Source: Candidatus Omnitrophota bacterium
GTDB taxonomy: Bacteria; Omnitrophota; 4484-213
NCBI GenBank assembly: GCA_030640885.1
Contig: DAOWIN010000106.1
Coordinates: forward strand, 1-5,184
DNA: 5,184 nt
Direction: 5' to 3'
Part shown: positions 1 to 5,184 of the stretch, in pieces
How positions within the stretch are numbered: the stretch's first letter is position 1
Layout of the letters: each line of letters starts with the position of its first letter
Made by a program: the position numbers and the translations under genes
Notes under the pieces: generated by a model
What the model saw: the letters and a program-made list of their open reading frames with translations, nothing else
What the model was told of the DNA's origin: nothing
Databases searched by the model: none

Positions 1-1391
1 ACAATCCCTGTATTTCTACCTGTCAAGAGTTGCAAAATATGCAAAATGATCCTTCAACAAATTATTGTTTGGCAAAGGATATTGATTGCTCGGCAACAAA
101 TCCGGGTAATCCTGCTAATGCTGGTTCTCCTTGGGACAATGGCGGTTTTGGTTTTAAGCCAATCGGCGATTCTTTTACTCCATTCACCGGAAACTTTGAC
201 GGCAGAGACCATAAGATAACCGGGCTTCACATCAATAGACCCAGCGATAATTATATTGGTTTGTTTGGTTTCACTGGTTCAGGGAGTAGAGTCGAGAATG
301 TAGATTTAGAAGATGCCCGGGTAACAGGTAAAAACTATGTTGGCGGTTTAGTTGGACAATCTGACGGTTCAATTACCAATTGCTATTCCATTTGCGTTTC
401 CAATTGCACCACTCACGGCAATAGTAATATAGTAGACGCTCCTTCTCTTGGCTTTGGTAATGCTTATGGCGGCGGTTTGGTCGGTTACGCCAAAGGTTCA
501 ATTGAAAACTCTCACTTTATTGGCAGGGTGCATGTTGAGGGTGGTATTATGAGCGCTTCAGGTACCGGCGGTTTGGTCGGTTACACCAGTGATAAAGTTA
601 CCAATTGCCATTCTGAAGGCAAAGTAGAAGGTTTTTGGACTGCCGGTGGTTTAGTAGGAAGAGCTGTGGGAGCCGAAATAAGCGATTCTTATTCCACCTC
701 CATGCTTGCTAATGGCATTAGTTATTATGGCGGCTTAATCGGTTATTCAAACAATAGTACAGTTGAAAACTGCTATGCTGATGGCGGTGTTTATAATAAT
801 GGTAATTACTCCGGCGGTTTAATCGGTTATTCAAACAATAGCACGATTAGAGAGTGCTACTCCGATGCTTTCACTCGCGGTTGGAGTAAGATCGGCGGCT
901 TAATTGGTTCTTCGAGGAATGACACAATTGAAAATTGCTACTTTGTTAACACAGTTTGGGGTTTGACTTTGGGTGGACAAGATCCCGAAGTTGCCGGTGG
1001 TTTAATTGCTTATTCAGACAATAGCACAATTGAAAATTGCTACTCCATTGGCCAAATTGCGGGTAGTTTCGCTGCTACTGATGCCGGCGGCTTAATCGGT
1101 AAGTTTGATTCAGGTACGATCACTGATTGCTATTGGGATATAAATAGATCCGGACAAACAGATACTTGTGGTCAAGGGACCTGTCCAGTTCCTGCGGACC
1201 CGAATTATGGAGGAAGAATAATAGCACATATGCGTTTGGAAGCGACCTATCAACCCGCCTGGGATTTTGTCGGTGATACTGACCCCGATGACATCTGGAA
1301 AATTGAAATCGATGATCCCCATACGCCTTGGCCTTTTCTAGAAGACACTTGTCCCTGCTTGAATTGGCAGACAGCTCCTTGTCCGAGATGA
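1..1391 (+). CDS. GLUG-repeat exported protein, 5' end missing
   Basis: The reading frame is open to the left edge (first whole codon at base 3), so the gene starts outside the window; the TTG at 30 and ATG at 39 are internal. The visible N-terminal part has the lead-in usual for GLUG proteins: STCQELQNM, then a YCLAKDIDCS segment, then FKPIGDSFTPFTGNFDGR. About ten repeats follow, each starting with GGLVG or GGLIG and continuing to a [ST][IV][ET]NCYS-like strand. Clear GGL repeat starts lie at 342, 471, 567, 645, 729, 813, 894, 996 and 1086, with a divergent first repeat (IGLFG) near 252. The closing segment holds a WDF motif and WKIEIDDPHTPWPFL, the usual end of such arrays. The GLUG motif is known from bacterial surface and secreted proteins, and the spacing suggests a beta-helix. 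The visible part has 18 cysteines, several in NCY strands and three near the very C-terminus (CPC and APCPR). Its function is unknown; adhesin or other surface protein is inferred. No signal peptide or anchor is visible because the N-terminus is missing. Confidence 0.9.
   Translation, partial: NPCISTCQELQNMQNDPSTNYCLAKDIDCSATNPGNPANAGSPWDNGGFGFKPIGDSFTPFTGNFDGRDHKITGLHINRPSDNYIGLFGFTGSGSRVENVDLEDARVTGKNYVGGLVGQSDGSITNCYSICVSNCTTHGNSNIVDAPSLGFGNAYGGGLVGYAKGSIENSHFIGRVHVEGGIMSASGTGGLVGYTSDKVTNCHSEGKVEGFWTAGGLVGRAVGAEISDSYSTSMLANGISYYGGLIGYSNNSTVENCYADGGVYNNGNYSGGLIGYSNNSTIRECYSDAFTRGWSKIGGLIGSSRNDTIENCYFVNTVWGLTLGGQDPEVAGGLIAYSDNSTIENCYSIGQIAGSFAATDAGGLIGKFDSGTITDCYWDINRSGQTDTCGQGTCPVPADPNYGGRIIAHMRLEATYQPAWDFVGDTDPDDIWKIEIDDPHTPWPFLEDTCPCLNWQTAPCPR
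729..844 (+). repeat. Near-identical duplicated GLUG repeat units
   Basis: Two stretches of 32 bp, 729-760 and 813-844, differ at only two bases, both C/T changes, and are exactly 84 bp (28 codons) apart in the same frame. Both encode GGLIGYSNNST. The other GLUG units in the gene are much more diverged at DNA level, so this pair looks like a recent unit duplication or local gene conversion inside the array. Confidence 0.8.
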
Positions 1392-1424
1392 TAAGATAGA
1401 TAAATTATTGATAACTTTTAATTC

Positions 1425-1452
1425 TTGACTTTTAAAAAAATTGTTCTAAAAT
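1425..1452 (+). promoter_or_regulatory. Putative sigma70-type promoter for the minor-pilin genes
   Basis: A TTGACT box (1425-1430) and a TAAAAT box (1447-1452) are 16 bp apart in a very AT-rich stretch between the GLUG gene and the first pilin gene. Each differs from the consensus hexamer by one base. Transcription would start near 1459, leaving a leader of about 20-25 bases before the Shine-Dalgarno site and ATG at 1482. No hairpin terminator is seen between 1392 and 1424, so some read-through from the GLUG gene is possible. The call rests on pattern only. Confidence 0.6.
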
Positions 1453-1468
1453 AAGTAAGATGGTAAAA

Positions 1469-1473
1469 AGGGA
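1469..1473 (+). promoter_or_regulatory. Ribosome binding site, first pilin gene
   Basis: AGGGA lies 8 bases before the ATG at 1482 and favours that start. The competing starts at 1503 and 1506 have only AGG at 1491-1493 at a fitting distance. Confidence 0.55.
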
Positions 1474-1481
1474 AATTTTTT

Positions 1482-1865
1482 ATGGAGATTAGGTTTCTAA
1501 AAATGATGCACTTGGGTAAAAGAAAAGGAGAAAGTCTTGTCGGAGTACTTGTAGCCACACTTTTGTTGGCAATTCTTGCCGTTTTTTTAGCTAATTCATT
1601 TGTTGTGCGGAAAAAAGCTATGCATTCTGCCGGGTATAGAATAGAAGCAAAAAATCTTGCGCGGGCGAAATTAGAGGAGTTTAAGGCGAATCCTTCAGCT
1701 ATTACAGGGCTTGCCGATAACACATATCCTGACCCTGCCAACCCCATATCTTTTAACGATGGCCGTTCTGTAACTCGCCAGTGGATAATTACCACGGACC
1801 CAGCGGATGCAGATGGATTTAGTTATAAAAGGGTGAACATAGAAGTAAATTGGGATGAAGATTAA
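1482..1865 (+). CDS. Type IV prepilin-like protein (PilV/GspI-like), minor pilin
   Basis: A 127-residue protein with a basic leader ending in GKRKG, then ESLVGVLVATLLLAILAVF, a class III prepilin signal with one hydrophobic helix (about residues 17-40). Cleavage is expected after G16. The next helix part, up to about residue 70, keeps the typical KNLARAKLEEFKANP pattern of PilV or GspI proteins, and a small C-terminal domain ends in RVNIEVNWDED. Two residues are unusual: mature position +1 is Glu instead of Phe, and position +5 is Gly instead of the Glu usual in pilins. The start at 1482 has AGGGA at 1469-1473, 8 bp away. ATG codons at 1503 and 1506 would give leaders of 9 or 8 residues, closer to the usual length, and have an AGG at 1491-1493, so the start is not settled. 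The stop overlaps the next gene by 11 bp, which suggests one operon and coupled translation. Likely role: minor pilin in a tip or priming complex at the inner membrane. The family is well supported; the PilV assignment is less so. Confidence 0.82.
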   Translation: MEIRFLKMMHLGKRKGESLVGVLVATLLLAILAVFLANSFVVRKKAMHSAGYRIEAKNLARAKLEEFKANPSAITGLADNTYPDPANPISFNDGRSVTRQWIITTDPADADGFSYKRVNIEVNWDED

Positions 1866-2400
1866 AAAGAAAAAAAAGAATAAAACAGGGTTCACATTAA
1901 TAGAGATTTTGATTGCCTTTAGTCTTGTTTCATTTGTAATCCTGGGCATAGTGGCGTTGTATTCTGCTGATTTTAATATCTTTTCGGCAAATATTAGAAA
2001 CTCGCAGTTGCAGAACGAGAGCGAGATGGCTATGGAGCATATGGTAGAGCATATTAGAGGGAAGAGTCTTGAGGTTACTATTACAAATGATACTCCTGTT
2101 GGTTCCGGCAATGACTATTTACAGGTAAAATGGGACAACGAGGTCCCTCCTAATGGATGCCAATATCAACTAAAACCAACAACGAACGAATTGCAGTATT
2201 GCGATAGCTATAGTCCCTGGTGCGCCAATCCTCTATCTGTAGCCAATTCTGTTTCGAAATTAGAATTTTCTGATGCAACAGGTCATGGATTGCTCGTAAT
2301 CCCAACTGACGGTTTATTAAAAATTGACTTAAGTTTAGCCAAAGATGACAAGAACCGCTCAATGAGTTCACAGCTAAAAATAGAGAAAGTAGGGTTTTAA
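1855..2400 (+). CDS. Type IV prepilin-like protein (PilW/GspJ-like), minor pilin
   Basis: A 181-residue protein with a textbook prepilin signal: a very basic 12-residue leader with seven lysines, ending in KTG, then FTLIEILIAFSLVSFVILGIV. Cleavage by the prepilin peptidase is expected between G12 and F13, with methylation of F13; Glu at mature +5 is present (E17). After the helix comes an amphipathic stretch (NIRNSQLQNESEMAMEHMVE) and a beta-rich C-terminal domain holding NGCQYQL and NELQYCDS, which resembles the YxL...LxR region of PilW and GspJ. Three cysteines (in GCQ, YCD and WCA) could form a disulfide in the periplasm. The start overlaps the end of the previous gene by 11 bp, and no clear Shine-Dalgarno site precedes it, so translation is probably coupled. 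An 8-A run at 1870-1877 encodes part of the lysine-rich leader. Likely role: core minor pilin that pairs with the two neighbouring gene products to start filament assembly. PilW-like is inferred from size, order and this sequence pattern. Confidence 0.87.
   Translation: MKIKKKKKNKTGFTLIEILIAFSLVSFVILGIVALYSADFNIFSANIRNSQLQNESEMAMEHMVEHIRGKSLEVTITNDTPVGSGNDYLQVKWDNEVPPNGCQYQLKPTTNELQYCDSYSPWCANPLSVANSVSKLEFSDATGHGLLVIPTDGLLKIDLSLAKDDKNRSMSSQLKIEKVGF
2391..2394 (+). promoter_or_regulatory. Ribosome binding site, third pilin gene
   Basis: AGGG inside the last codons of the preceding gene lies 8 bases before the ATG at 2403, so this start does not depend on coupling alone. Confidence 0.55.
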
Positions 2401-2402
2401 TA

Positions 2403-2819
2403 ATGAAAAAGCTTAATTCAAAAGGGTTTGCCCTTGTGGCAATAATTATATTTTCAATTCTTCTATTAACAACCCTAATAATCAGCTTAAACTTTGTTTT
2501 CAGTCATTATGGGGTGATAGAAAAAAGAGAGGCAAAGGAAAGGGAGCATTATTTGGAAGAAGCCGGCCGCACAAAGGGAGAATGGATTATTGACAATGGT
2601 GCCGCTGTACAACTTCCCAATCAACCATTTAACAATGCAGCGGATTATGTGCCGGGCGGTAGCGCTGGTTTACCTGACGCCTACTATGAGTATAATGGTT
2701 GGCAGCTTACAGATGCTGAAGAGATACTCAGGACAATAAAAATAACTATAACTGGCGATGTTAACGAAGTTCCAGCAGCGATTCCTTACAAAGTTATTAA
2801 GGTTGAAGTTGTAAATTGA
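2403..2819 (+). CDS. Type IV prepilin-like protein (PilX/GspK-like), minor pilin
   Basis: A 138-residue protein that starts MKKLNSKG and then FALVAIIIFSILLLTTLIISL, a short basic leader and one hydrophobic helix (about residues 9-32). Cleavage is expected after G8. The helix runs on as a charged, probably alpha-helical stretch with EKREAKEREHYLEEAGR, as in PilX and GspK, where this region holds an ExA-type pattern with YLEEAG. Mature +5 is Ala (A13), not Glu; GspK and some PilX proteins are known to lack this Glu, and GspK sits at the pseudopilus tip. The C-terminal part is small, with no cysteine, and ends in a beta-like IPYKVIKVEVVN. It is much shorter than GspK, which has an added large domain, so PilX-like is the better fit. 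The gene begins 2 bp after the previous stop and is last in the pilin operon. The prepilin assignment is good; the exact subfamily is tentative. Confidence 0.74.
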   Translation: MKKLNSKGFALVAIIIFSILLLTTLIISLNFVFSHYGVIEKREAKEREHYLEEAGRTKGEWIIDNGAAVQLPNQPFNNAADYVPGGSAGLPDAYYEYNGWQLTDAEEILRTIKITITGDVNEVPAAIPYKVIKVEVVN

Positions 2820-2851
2820 GGTTGTTTTCATTGAAGTTTGCCAAAATTTCC

Positions 2852-2882
2852 AATGTCTAGTTTTTTTGGTCATTTAGACATT
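2852..2882 (+). repeat. Inverted repeat after the pilin operon
   Basis: AATGTCTA (2852-2859) and TAGACATT (2875-2882) are perfect inverted repeats of 8 bp with a 15-base loop. The right arm belongs to the heptamer repeat array that follows, so this is one unit in reversed orientation. The stem is AT-rich and has no U-tract after it, so it is a poor terminator, although it is the only hairpin candidate just downstream of the pilin genes. Confidence 0.5.
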
Positions 2883-2927
2883 AGGATTTGATTAGGAATT
2901 AGAGCAATTAGACATTAGAAATTGAAA
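2873..2927 (+). repeat. Degenerate tandem heptamer array, ATTAGAN family
   Basis: Units of 7 bp follow one another: TTTAGAC (2873), ATTAGGA (2880), a 4-base break, ATTAGGA (2891), ATTAGAG (2898), a 2-base break, ATTAGAC (2907), ATTAGAA (2914) and ATTGAAA (2921). An 11-bp string, TTAGACATTAG, occurs exactly at 2874-2884 and 2908-2918. The array lies in the 191-bp spacer between the last pilin gene and plsY. The remaining spacer (2820-2872 and 2928-3010) has no gene and no convincing terminator. Confidence 0.65.
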
Positions 2928-3010
2928 GATTATCTCTATTTCTGCTAATGTTCGCTAAAAACACAAAAATTCCCGGACACTAAGATTTTTGCCAAAGTTC
3001 TTTTACTACT

Positions 3011-3640
3011 ATGCTTAATCTTTTCTTTTCCTTCCTTGCTTCCTACCTGTTAGGCTCTATTCCCACTGCTTATATCTATGGAAGGACGAGCAAAGGAATA
3101 GATATTCGCAACTACGGGAGCAGAAATATCGGAGCCACAAACACCCTGCGGGTTTTGGGCAAGAAAGCCGGATTAATTGTTTTGAGCGCAGATTTAATAA
3201 AGGGCTTAATCGCTGTTCTTTTCATTGCAGGTTTTTTTTATCGGTTAGCTCCAGGGACAGAGCTGTTGTTTTTTAAGCTTATTAGCGGGGTAGGGGTAGT
3301 TTTGGGGCATACCTGTTCCTTATTTTTAAGATTTAGGGGCGGAAAAGGGGTGGCTACAACTATGGGCGTTTTGCTGGGGACGCTTCCGTTGTCAGCATTT
3401 TTTACTTTTGCCGTTTGGTTGAGCTTCCTTTTTTTATTTGGCTATGTTTCCTTAGCTTCAATCTGCGCCAGTTTATTACTGCCCCTGTCTATCATTTTGT
3501 TCTACACTTCAAATCCGCAGTTTTTGGGTTTGGTTTTGTTTGCAATAGTTATTTCTTTAGTTGTAGTTATAAAACATAGGGCGAATATTATTAGATTGAT
3601 TTATAAACAGGAAAAAAAGATTTTCAGAGTTTATGCTTGA
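3011..3640 (+). CDS. plsY: Acyl-phosphate:glycerol-3-phosphate acyltransferase PlsY
   Basis: PlsY is an inner-membrane enzyme that moves an acyl group from acyl-phosphate (made by PlsX) to the sn-1 position of glycerol-3-phosphate, giving lysophosphatidic acid, the first step of phospholipid synthesis. The 209 residues match the family's usual length, with several hydrophobic helices from LFFSFLASYLLGSIPTAYI onward. All three family motifs are present: motif 1 GSRNIGATNTLR (residues 36-47, with the key Ser37 and Arg47), motif 2 FRGGKGVATT (108-117, the glycine-rich phosphate-binding loop), and motif 3 HRANIIRL...E (His189, Asn192, Glu201). Small differences from the common form are Arg38 for Gly in motif 1 and GHTCSLFLRF in place of the usual GHxFPxFLxF. 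The ATG at 3011 fits the family start, but no Shine-Dalgarno site precedes it and an in-frame stop at 2981-2983 limits any longer form. Repeat-filled spacers isolate it from both neighbours, so its promoter is uncertain. Confidence 0.97.
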   Translation: MLNLFFSFLASYLLGSIPTAYIYGRTSKGIDIRNYGSRNIGATNTLRVLGKKAGLIVLSADLIKGLIAVLFIAGFFYRLAPGTELLFFKLISGVGVVLGHTCSLFLRFRGGKGVATTMGVLLGTLPLSAFFTFAVWLSFLFLFGYVSLASICASLLLPLSIILFYTSNPQFLGLVLFAIVISLVVVIKHRANIIRLIYKQEKKIFRVYA

Positions 3641-3644
3641 TTGA

Positions 3645-3696
3645 TTTCGGTTTTCGGTGTTCGGTAGACTGTAGACTGTAGTTAGACTGTAGACTG
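3645..3696 (+). repeat. Tandem heptamers TTTCGGT x3 and AGACTGT x4
   Basis: Five bases after the plsY stop, three 7-bp units follow in phase: TTTCGGT (3645), TTTCGGT (3652) and GTTCGGT (3659). They run straight into AGACTGT (3666), AGACTGT (3673), a 4-base AGTT break, AGACTGT (3684) and AGACTG (3691). The two unit types differ in sequence but share the 7-bp length and join without a gap. Confidence 0.75.
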
Positions 3697-3716
3697 ATTT
3701 TTATCTTTTCTTATCT

Positions 3717-3745
3717 GTTGACTGTTGACTGTTGACTGTTGACTG
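3717..3745 (+). repeat. Tandem heptamer GTTGACT x4
   Basis: Four perfect copies of GTTGACT run from 3717 to 3744 with a further G. The unit differs by one base from the GTAGACT phase of the array just upstream; a pyrimidine-rich 20-base stretch (3697-3716) separates them. Each copy holds a TTGACT string like a -35 box, but no matching -10 box is at the right distance. Confidence 0.85.
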
Positions 3746-3762
3746 AAAAACAAGGGGGTGAA

Positions 3763-3796
3763 AAAGCCAATTCTCAAATTATGCGGATGCGGCTTT
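3763..3796 (+). promoter_or_regulatory. Possible weak hairpin in the rpsA leader
   Basis: AAAGCC (3763-3768) and GGCTTT (3791-3796) are inverted repeats of 6 bp with a 22-base loop, ending 7 bases before the rpsA start. The loop holds two copies of ATGCGG (3781-3792). A GC-containing stem followed by ATTT could act as a weak attenuator or shape the translation start, but the large loop makes it marginal. Confidence 0.25.
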
Positions 3797-3803
3797 ATTT
3801 AAG

Positions 3804-5184
3804 ATGGAAGAAAAAGAACAACAAAGTAAGGATTTAGAGGTTTTAGAAAACGATGAAAAAAAGGAAGGCAGTGAAACCCCTGTCTTAGATTTCGAAAGGT
3901 TATTAGAGGAAGATGAAGATGCAAGGAATGAACCCAAAGAACAGGAACTTGTGCGGGGGAAGATAGTAAAAATTACTCCGCAGGAGGTATTTGTAGATAT
4001 TGGCTATAAAGCTGAAGGGGCGATTTCCAAGGAGGAATTTTCTCAGCCGCAGGAGTTAAAAATAGGCGATGAAATGGAACTATTTTTACAATATAAGCAA
4101 GATAGGGACGGCTGTATAGTTGTTTCCAAGAAGAAAGCCGAAAGGTTTAAAAAATGGCAGGAGATTGTCCAAAACTACAAACAGGGTGATTTAATTGAAG
4201 GAGAAGCAACGCGGGCGATTCGTGGGGGGTTAATTATAGATATTGGCATAGATGCCTTTCTTCCTTCGCCTATGCTTTCCGGCAAATACTTCCGTAGTCC
4301 TACTCAGTTAATAAAACAAAAGCAAAAATTCAAAATCGTTCAGCTTGATAAAGAAGGAAATGTTATCCTTTCTCAACAAGGAGTAGCTCAAGAGGAGAAT
4401 AGGAGCAAAAGAATGAAGCTGCTGCAAGAGTTAAAAAAAGGAGAGGTTATAAAGGGGGCAATTAAGAGCATTACTGATTTTGGGGCGTTTGTGGATTTAG
4501 GAGGAATAGATGGTTTATTGCATATTACGGATATAACCTGGGGGAGAATCTCCCATCCCTCGGAAATGCTCGCCGTTGGTGATGAAATAGAGGTGGTGGT
4601 TTTAAACATAGATCAAGAAAGGGGGAGAATTTCCTTGGGGTTAAAGCAGAAAACAGACAGTCCGTGGAAAGAGATAGATAAAAAATATCCTGTAGGGACC
4701 AAAGTGAAGGGGAAGATAACCAATATTAAACCCTACGGGATATTTTTGGAGTTGGAAAAGGGCGTAGAGGGTTTAGTACACATCTCGGCAATTTCTTGGA
4801 CCAAAAGGGTCAACAATTTAGAAGAGATATTTGCTATCGGCGATCTTGTAGAAGCGGTGGTTTTGAATTTGGATAAGAGTAAATACCGTCTTGGTTTAGG
4901 CATAAAGCAGTTAGAAGAGGATCCTTGGACAAAGATTGCCGATAACTATCCCGTAGGTTCAAAGGTGAAAAAGAAGATACGCAATTTAACCGATTATGGC
5001 GCCTTTTTAGAATTAGAACCGGGAATTGATGGTTTAATTCATATTTCAGATATTTCTCACAAGAGGATAGACCATCCTCAGGATGTTTTGGAAAAGGGGC
5101 AAGAAGTAGAGGTAATAGTGCTTTCTGTGGAGCCGGAAAAGAGGAAGATTAGATTAGGATTGAAGCAACTCGGAGATGAACCAG
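3804..5184 (+). CDS. rpsA: 30S ribosomal protein S1, 3' end missing
   Basis: S1 is the largest 30S protein; it binds mRNA and helps it reach the decoding site, especially where Shine-Dalgarno pairing is weak. The frame is open for 460 codons to the right edge with no shift. Residues 1-46 form an acidic tail (19 Asp or Glu). Five S1 (OB-fold) domains follow: about 47-118 (VRGKIVKITPQEVFVDIG), 134-200 (a divergent domain with GGLIIDIGIDAFLPSPM), 213-282 (TDFGAFVDLGGIDGLLHITD), 297-369 (KPYGIFLELEKGVEGLVHIS) and 384-455 (TDYGAFLELEPGIDGLIHIS). Domains 3-5 have the RNA-binding aromatic pattern and the usual ISLGLKQ-like ends with a W-type linker (SPWKEI, DPWTKI). A sixth domain may lie beyond the edge. 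The ATG at 3804 is the first usable start, since an in-frame TGA lies at 3759-3761 with no start codon between. It has no clear Shine-Dalgarno site, a trait also seen in E. coli rpsA, where S1 controls its own translation. Confidence 0.97.
   Translation, partial: MEEKEQQSKDLEVLENDEKKEGSETPVLDFERLLEEDEDARNEPKEQELVRGKIVKITPQEVFVDIGYKAEGAISKEEFSQPQELKIGDEMELFLQYKQDRDGCIVVSKKKAERFKKWQEIVQNYKQGDLIEGEATRAIRGGLIIDIGIDAFLPSPMLSGKYFRSPTQLIKQKQKFKIVQLDKEGNVILSQQGVAQEENRSKRMKLLQELKKGEVIKGAIKSITDFGAFVDLGGIDGLLHITDITWGRISHPSEMLAVGDEIEVVVLNIDQERGRISLGLKQKTDSPWKEIDKKYPVGTKVKGKITNIKPYGIFLELEKGVEGLVHISAISWTKRVNNLEEIFAIGDLVEAVVLNLDKSKYRLGLGIKQLEEDPWTKIADNYPVGSKVKKKIRNLTDYGAFLELEPGIDGLIHISDISHKRIDHPQDVLEKGQEVEVIVLSVEPEKRKIRLGLKQLGDEP

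Noticed and set aside
1110..1322. Minus-strand open frame of 70 codons inside the GLUG gene
   Set aside because: It lies fully within a well-supported coding frame, shows no recognisable domain and reads as a low-complexity shadow.
1418..2111. Two overlapping minus-strand open frames opposite the first two pilin genes
   Set aside because: They overlap each other and the clear prepilin frames; the proteins have no family features and arise from the antisense of the hydrophobic helix and lysine codons.
2841..2882. Rho-independent terminator after the pilin operon
   Set aside because: Possible stems (CCAAAA/TTTTGG and AATGTCTA/TAGACATT) are AT-rich, compete with each other and are not followed by a T run.
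2922..2949. TTGAAA and GCTAAT, 16 bp apart, as a promoter for plsY
   Set aside because: The boxes match the consensus poorly and the first is part of the heptamer array, so it is too weak to list as a feature.
3645..3745. CRISPR array
   Set aside because: Units are 7 bp with no spacers and no cas gene is near; this is a simple tandem repeat.
3718..3765. TTGACT strings in the GTTGACT array as -35 boxes for rpsA
   Set aside because: No TATAAT-like hexamer is found 16-18 bp downstream of any copy; the match comes from the repeat unit.
3781..3834. Small + strand frame starting ATGCGGATGCGG and overlapping the rpsA start
   Set aside because: It is only 18 codons, arginine and lysine rich by chance of the A-rich rpsA start, with no ribosome site. 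A leader peptide cannot be excluded, but nothing supports one.
4388..4609. Minus-strand open frame of 73 codons inside rpsA
   Set aside because: It is antisense to S1 domain 3, rich in Ser and Leu from reversed codons, with no start signal.

Overview
The window is AT-rich bacterial chromosome. It carries one gene cut by the left edge, four or more complete genes and one gene cut by the right edge, all on the + strand. I see no tRNA, rRNA, CRISPR array, transposase or phage gene. The mix of a GLUG-repeat surface protein, a compact minor-pilin cluster, weak or absent Shine-Dalgarno sites before some core genes, and spacers built of short degenerate repeats suits a Gram-negative-type, uncultivated-lineage bacterium. 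Omnitrophota or a similar candidate phylum is a tentative guess from style only, because no marker here fixes the taxon.

Region 1 (1-1391) is the C-terminal part of a large exported protein with about ten GLUG motifs, probably folding as a beta-helix and rich in cysteine. Region 2 (1392-2819) begins with a good sigma70-like promoter (TTGACT, 16 bp, TAAAAT). It then holds three tightly packed genes for type IV pilin-like proteins with PilV-like, PilW-like and PilX/GspK-like character; the first two overlap by 11 bp and the last two are 2 bp apart. These would be inner-membrane prepilins that are cleaved by a prepilin peptidase and form the tip or priming complex of a type IV pilus or type II secretion pseudopilus. 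The GLUG protein just upstream may be the surface partner of this filament, but this is inference from position.

Region 3 (2820-5184) is housekeeping: plsY, an acyl-phosphate glycerol-3-phosphate acyltransferase that starts phospholipid synthesis, followed by rpsA, ribosomal protein S1, which runs off the right edge after five of its S1 domains. The gene was not obvious as a closed ORF because it has no stop in the window.

The most unusual non-coding signal is in the two spacers that flank plsY. Both are made largely of tandem, degenerate 7-bp units: an ATTAGAN family at 2873-2927, and TTTCGGT, AGACTGT and TTGACTG families at 3645-3745. I found no wholly new gene system in this window.
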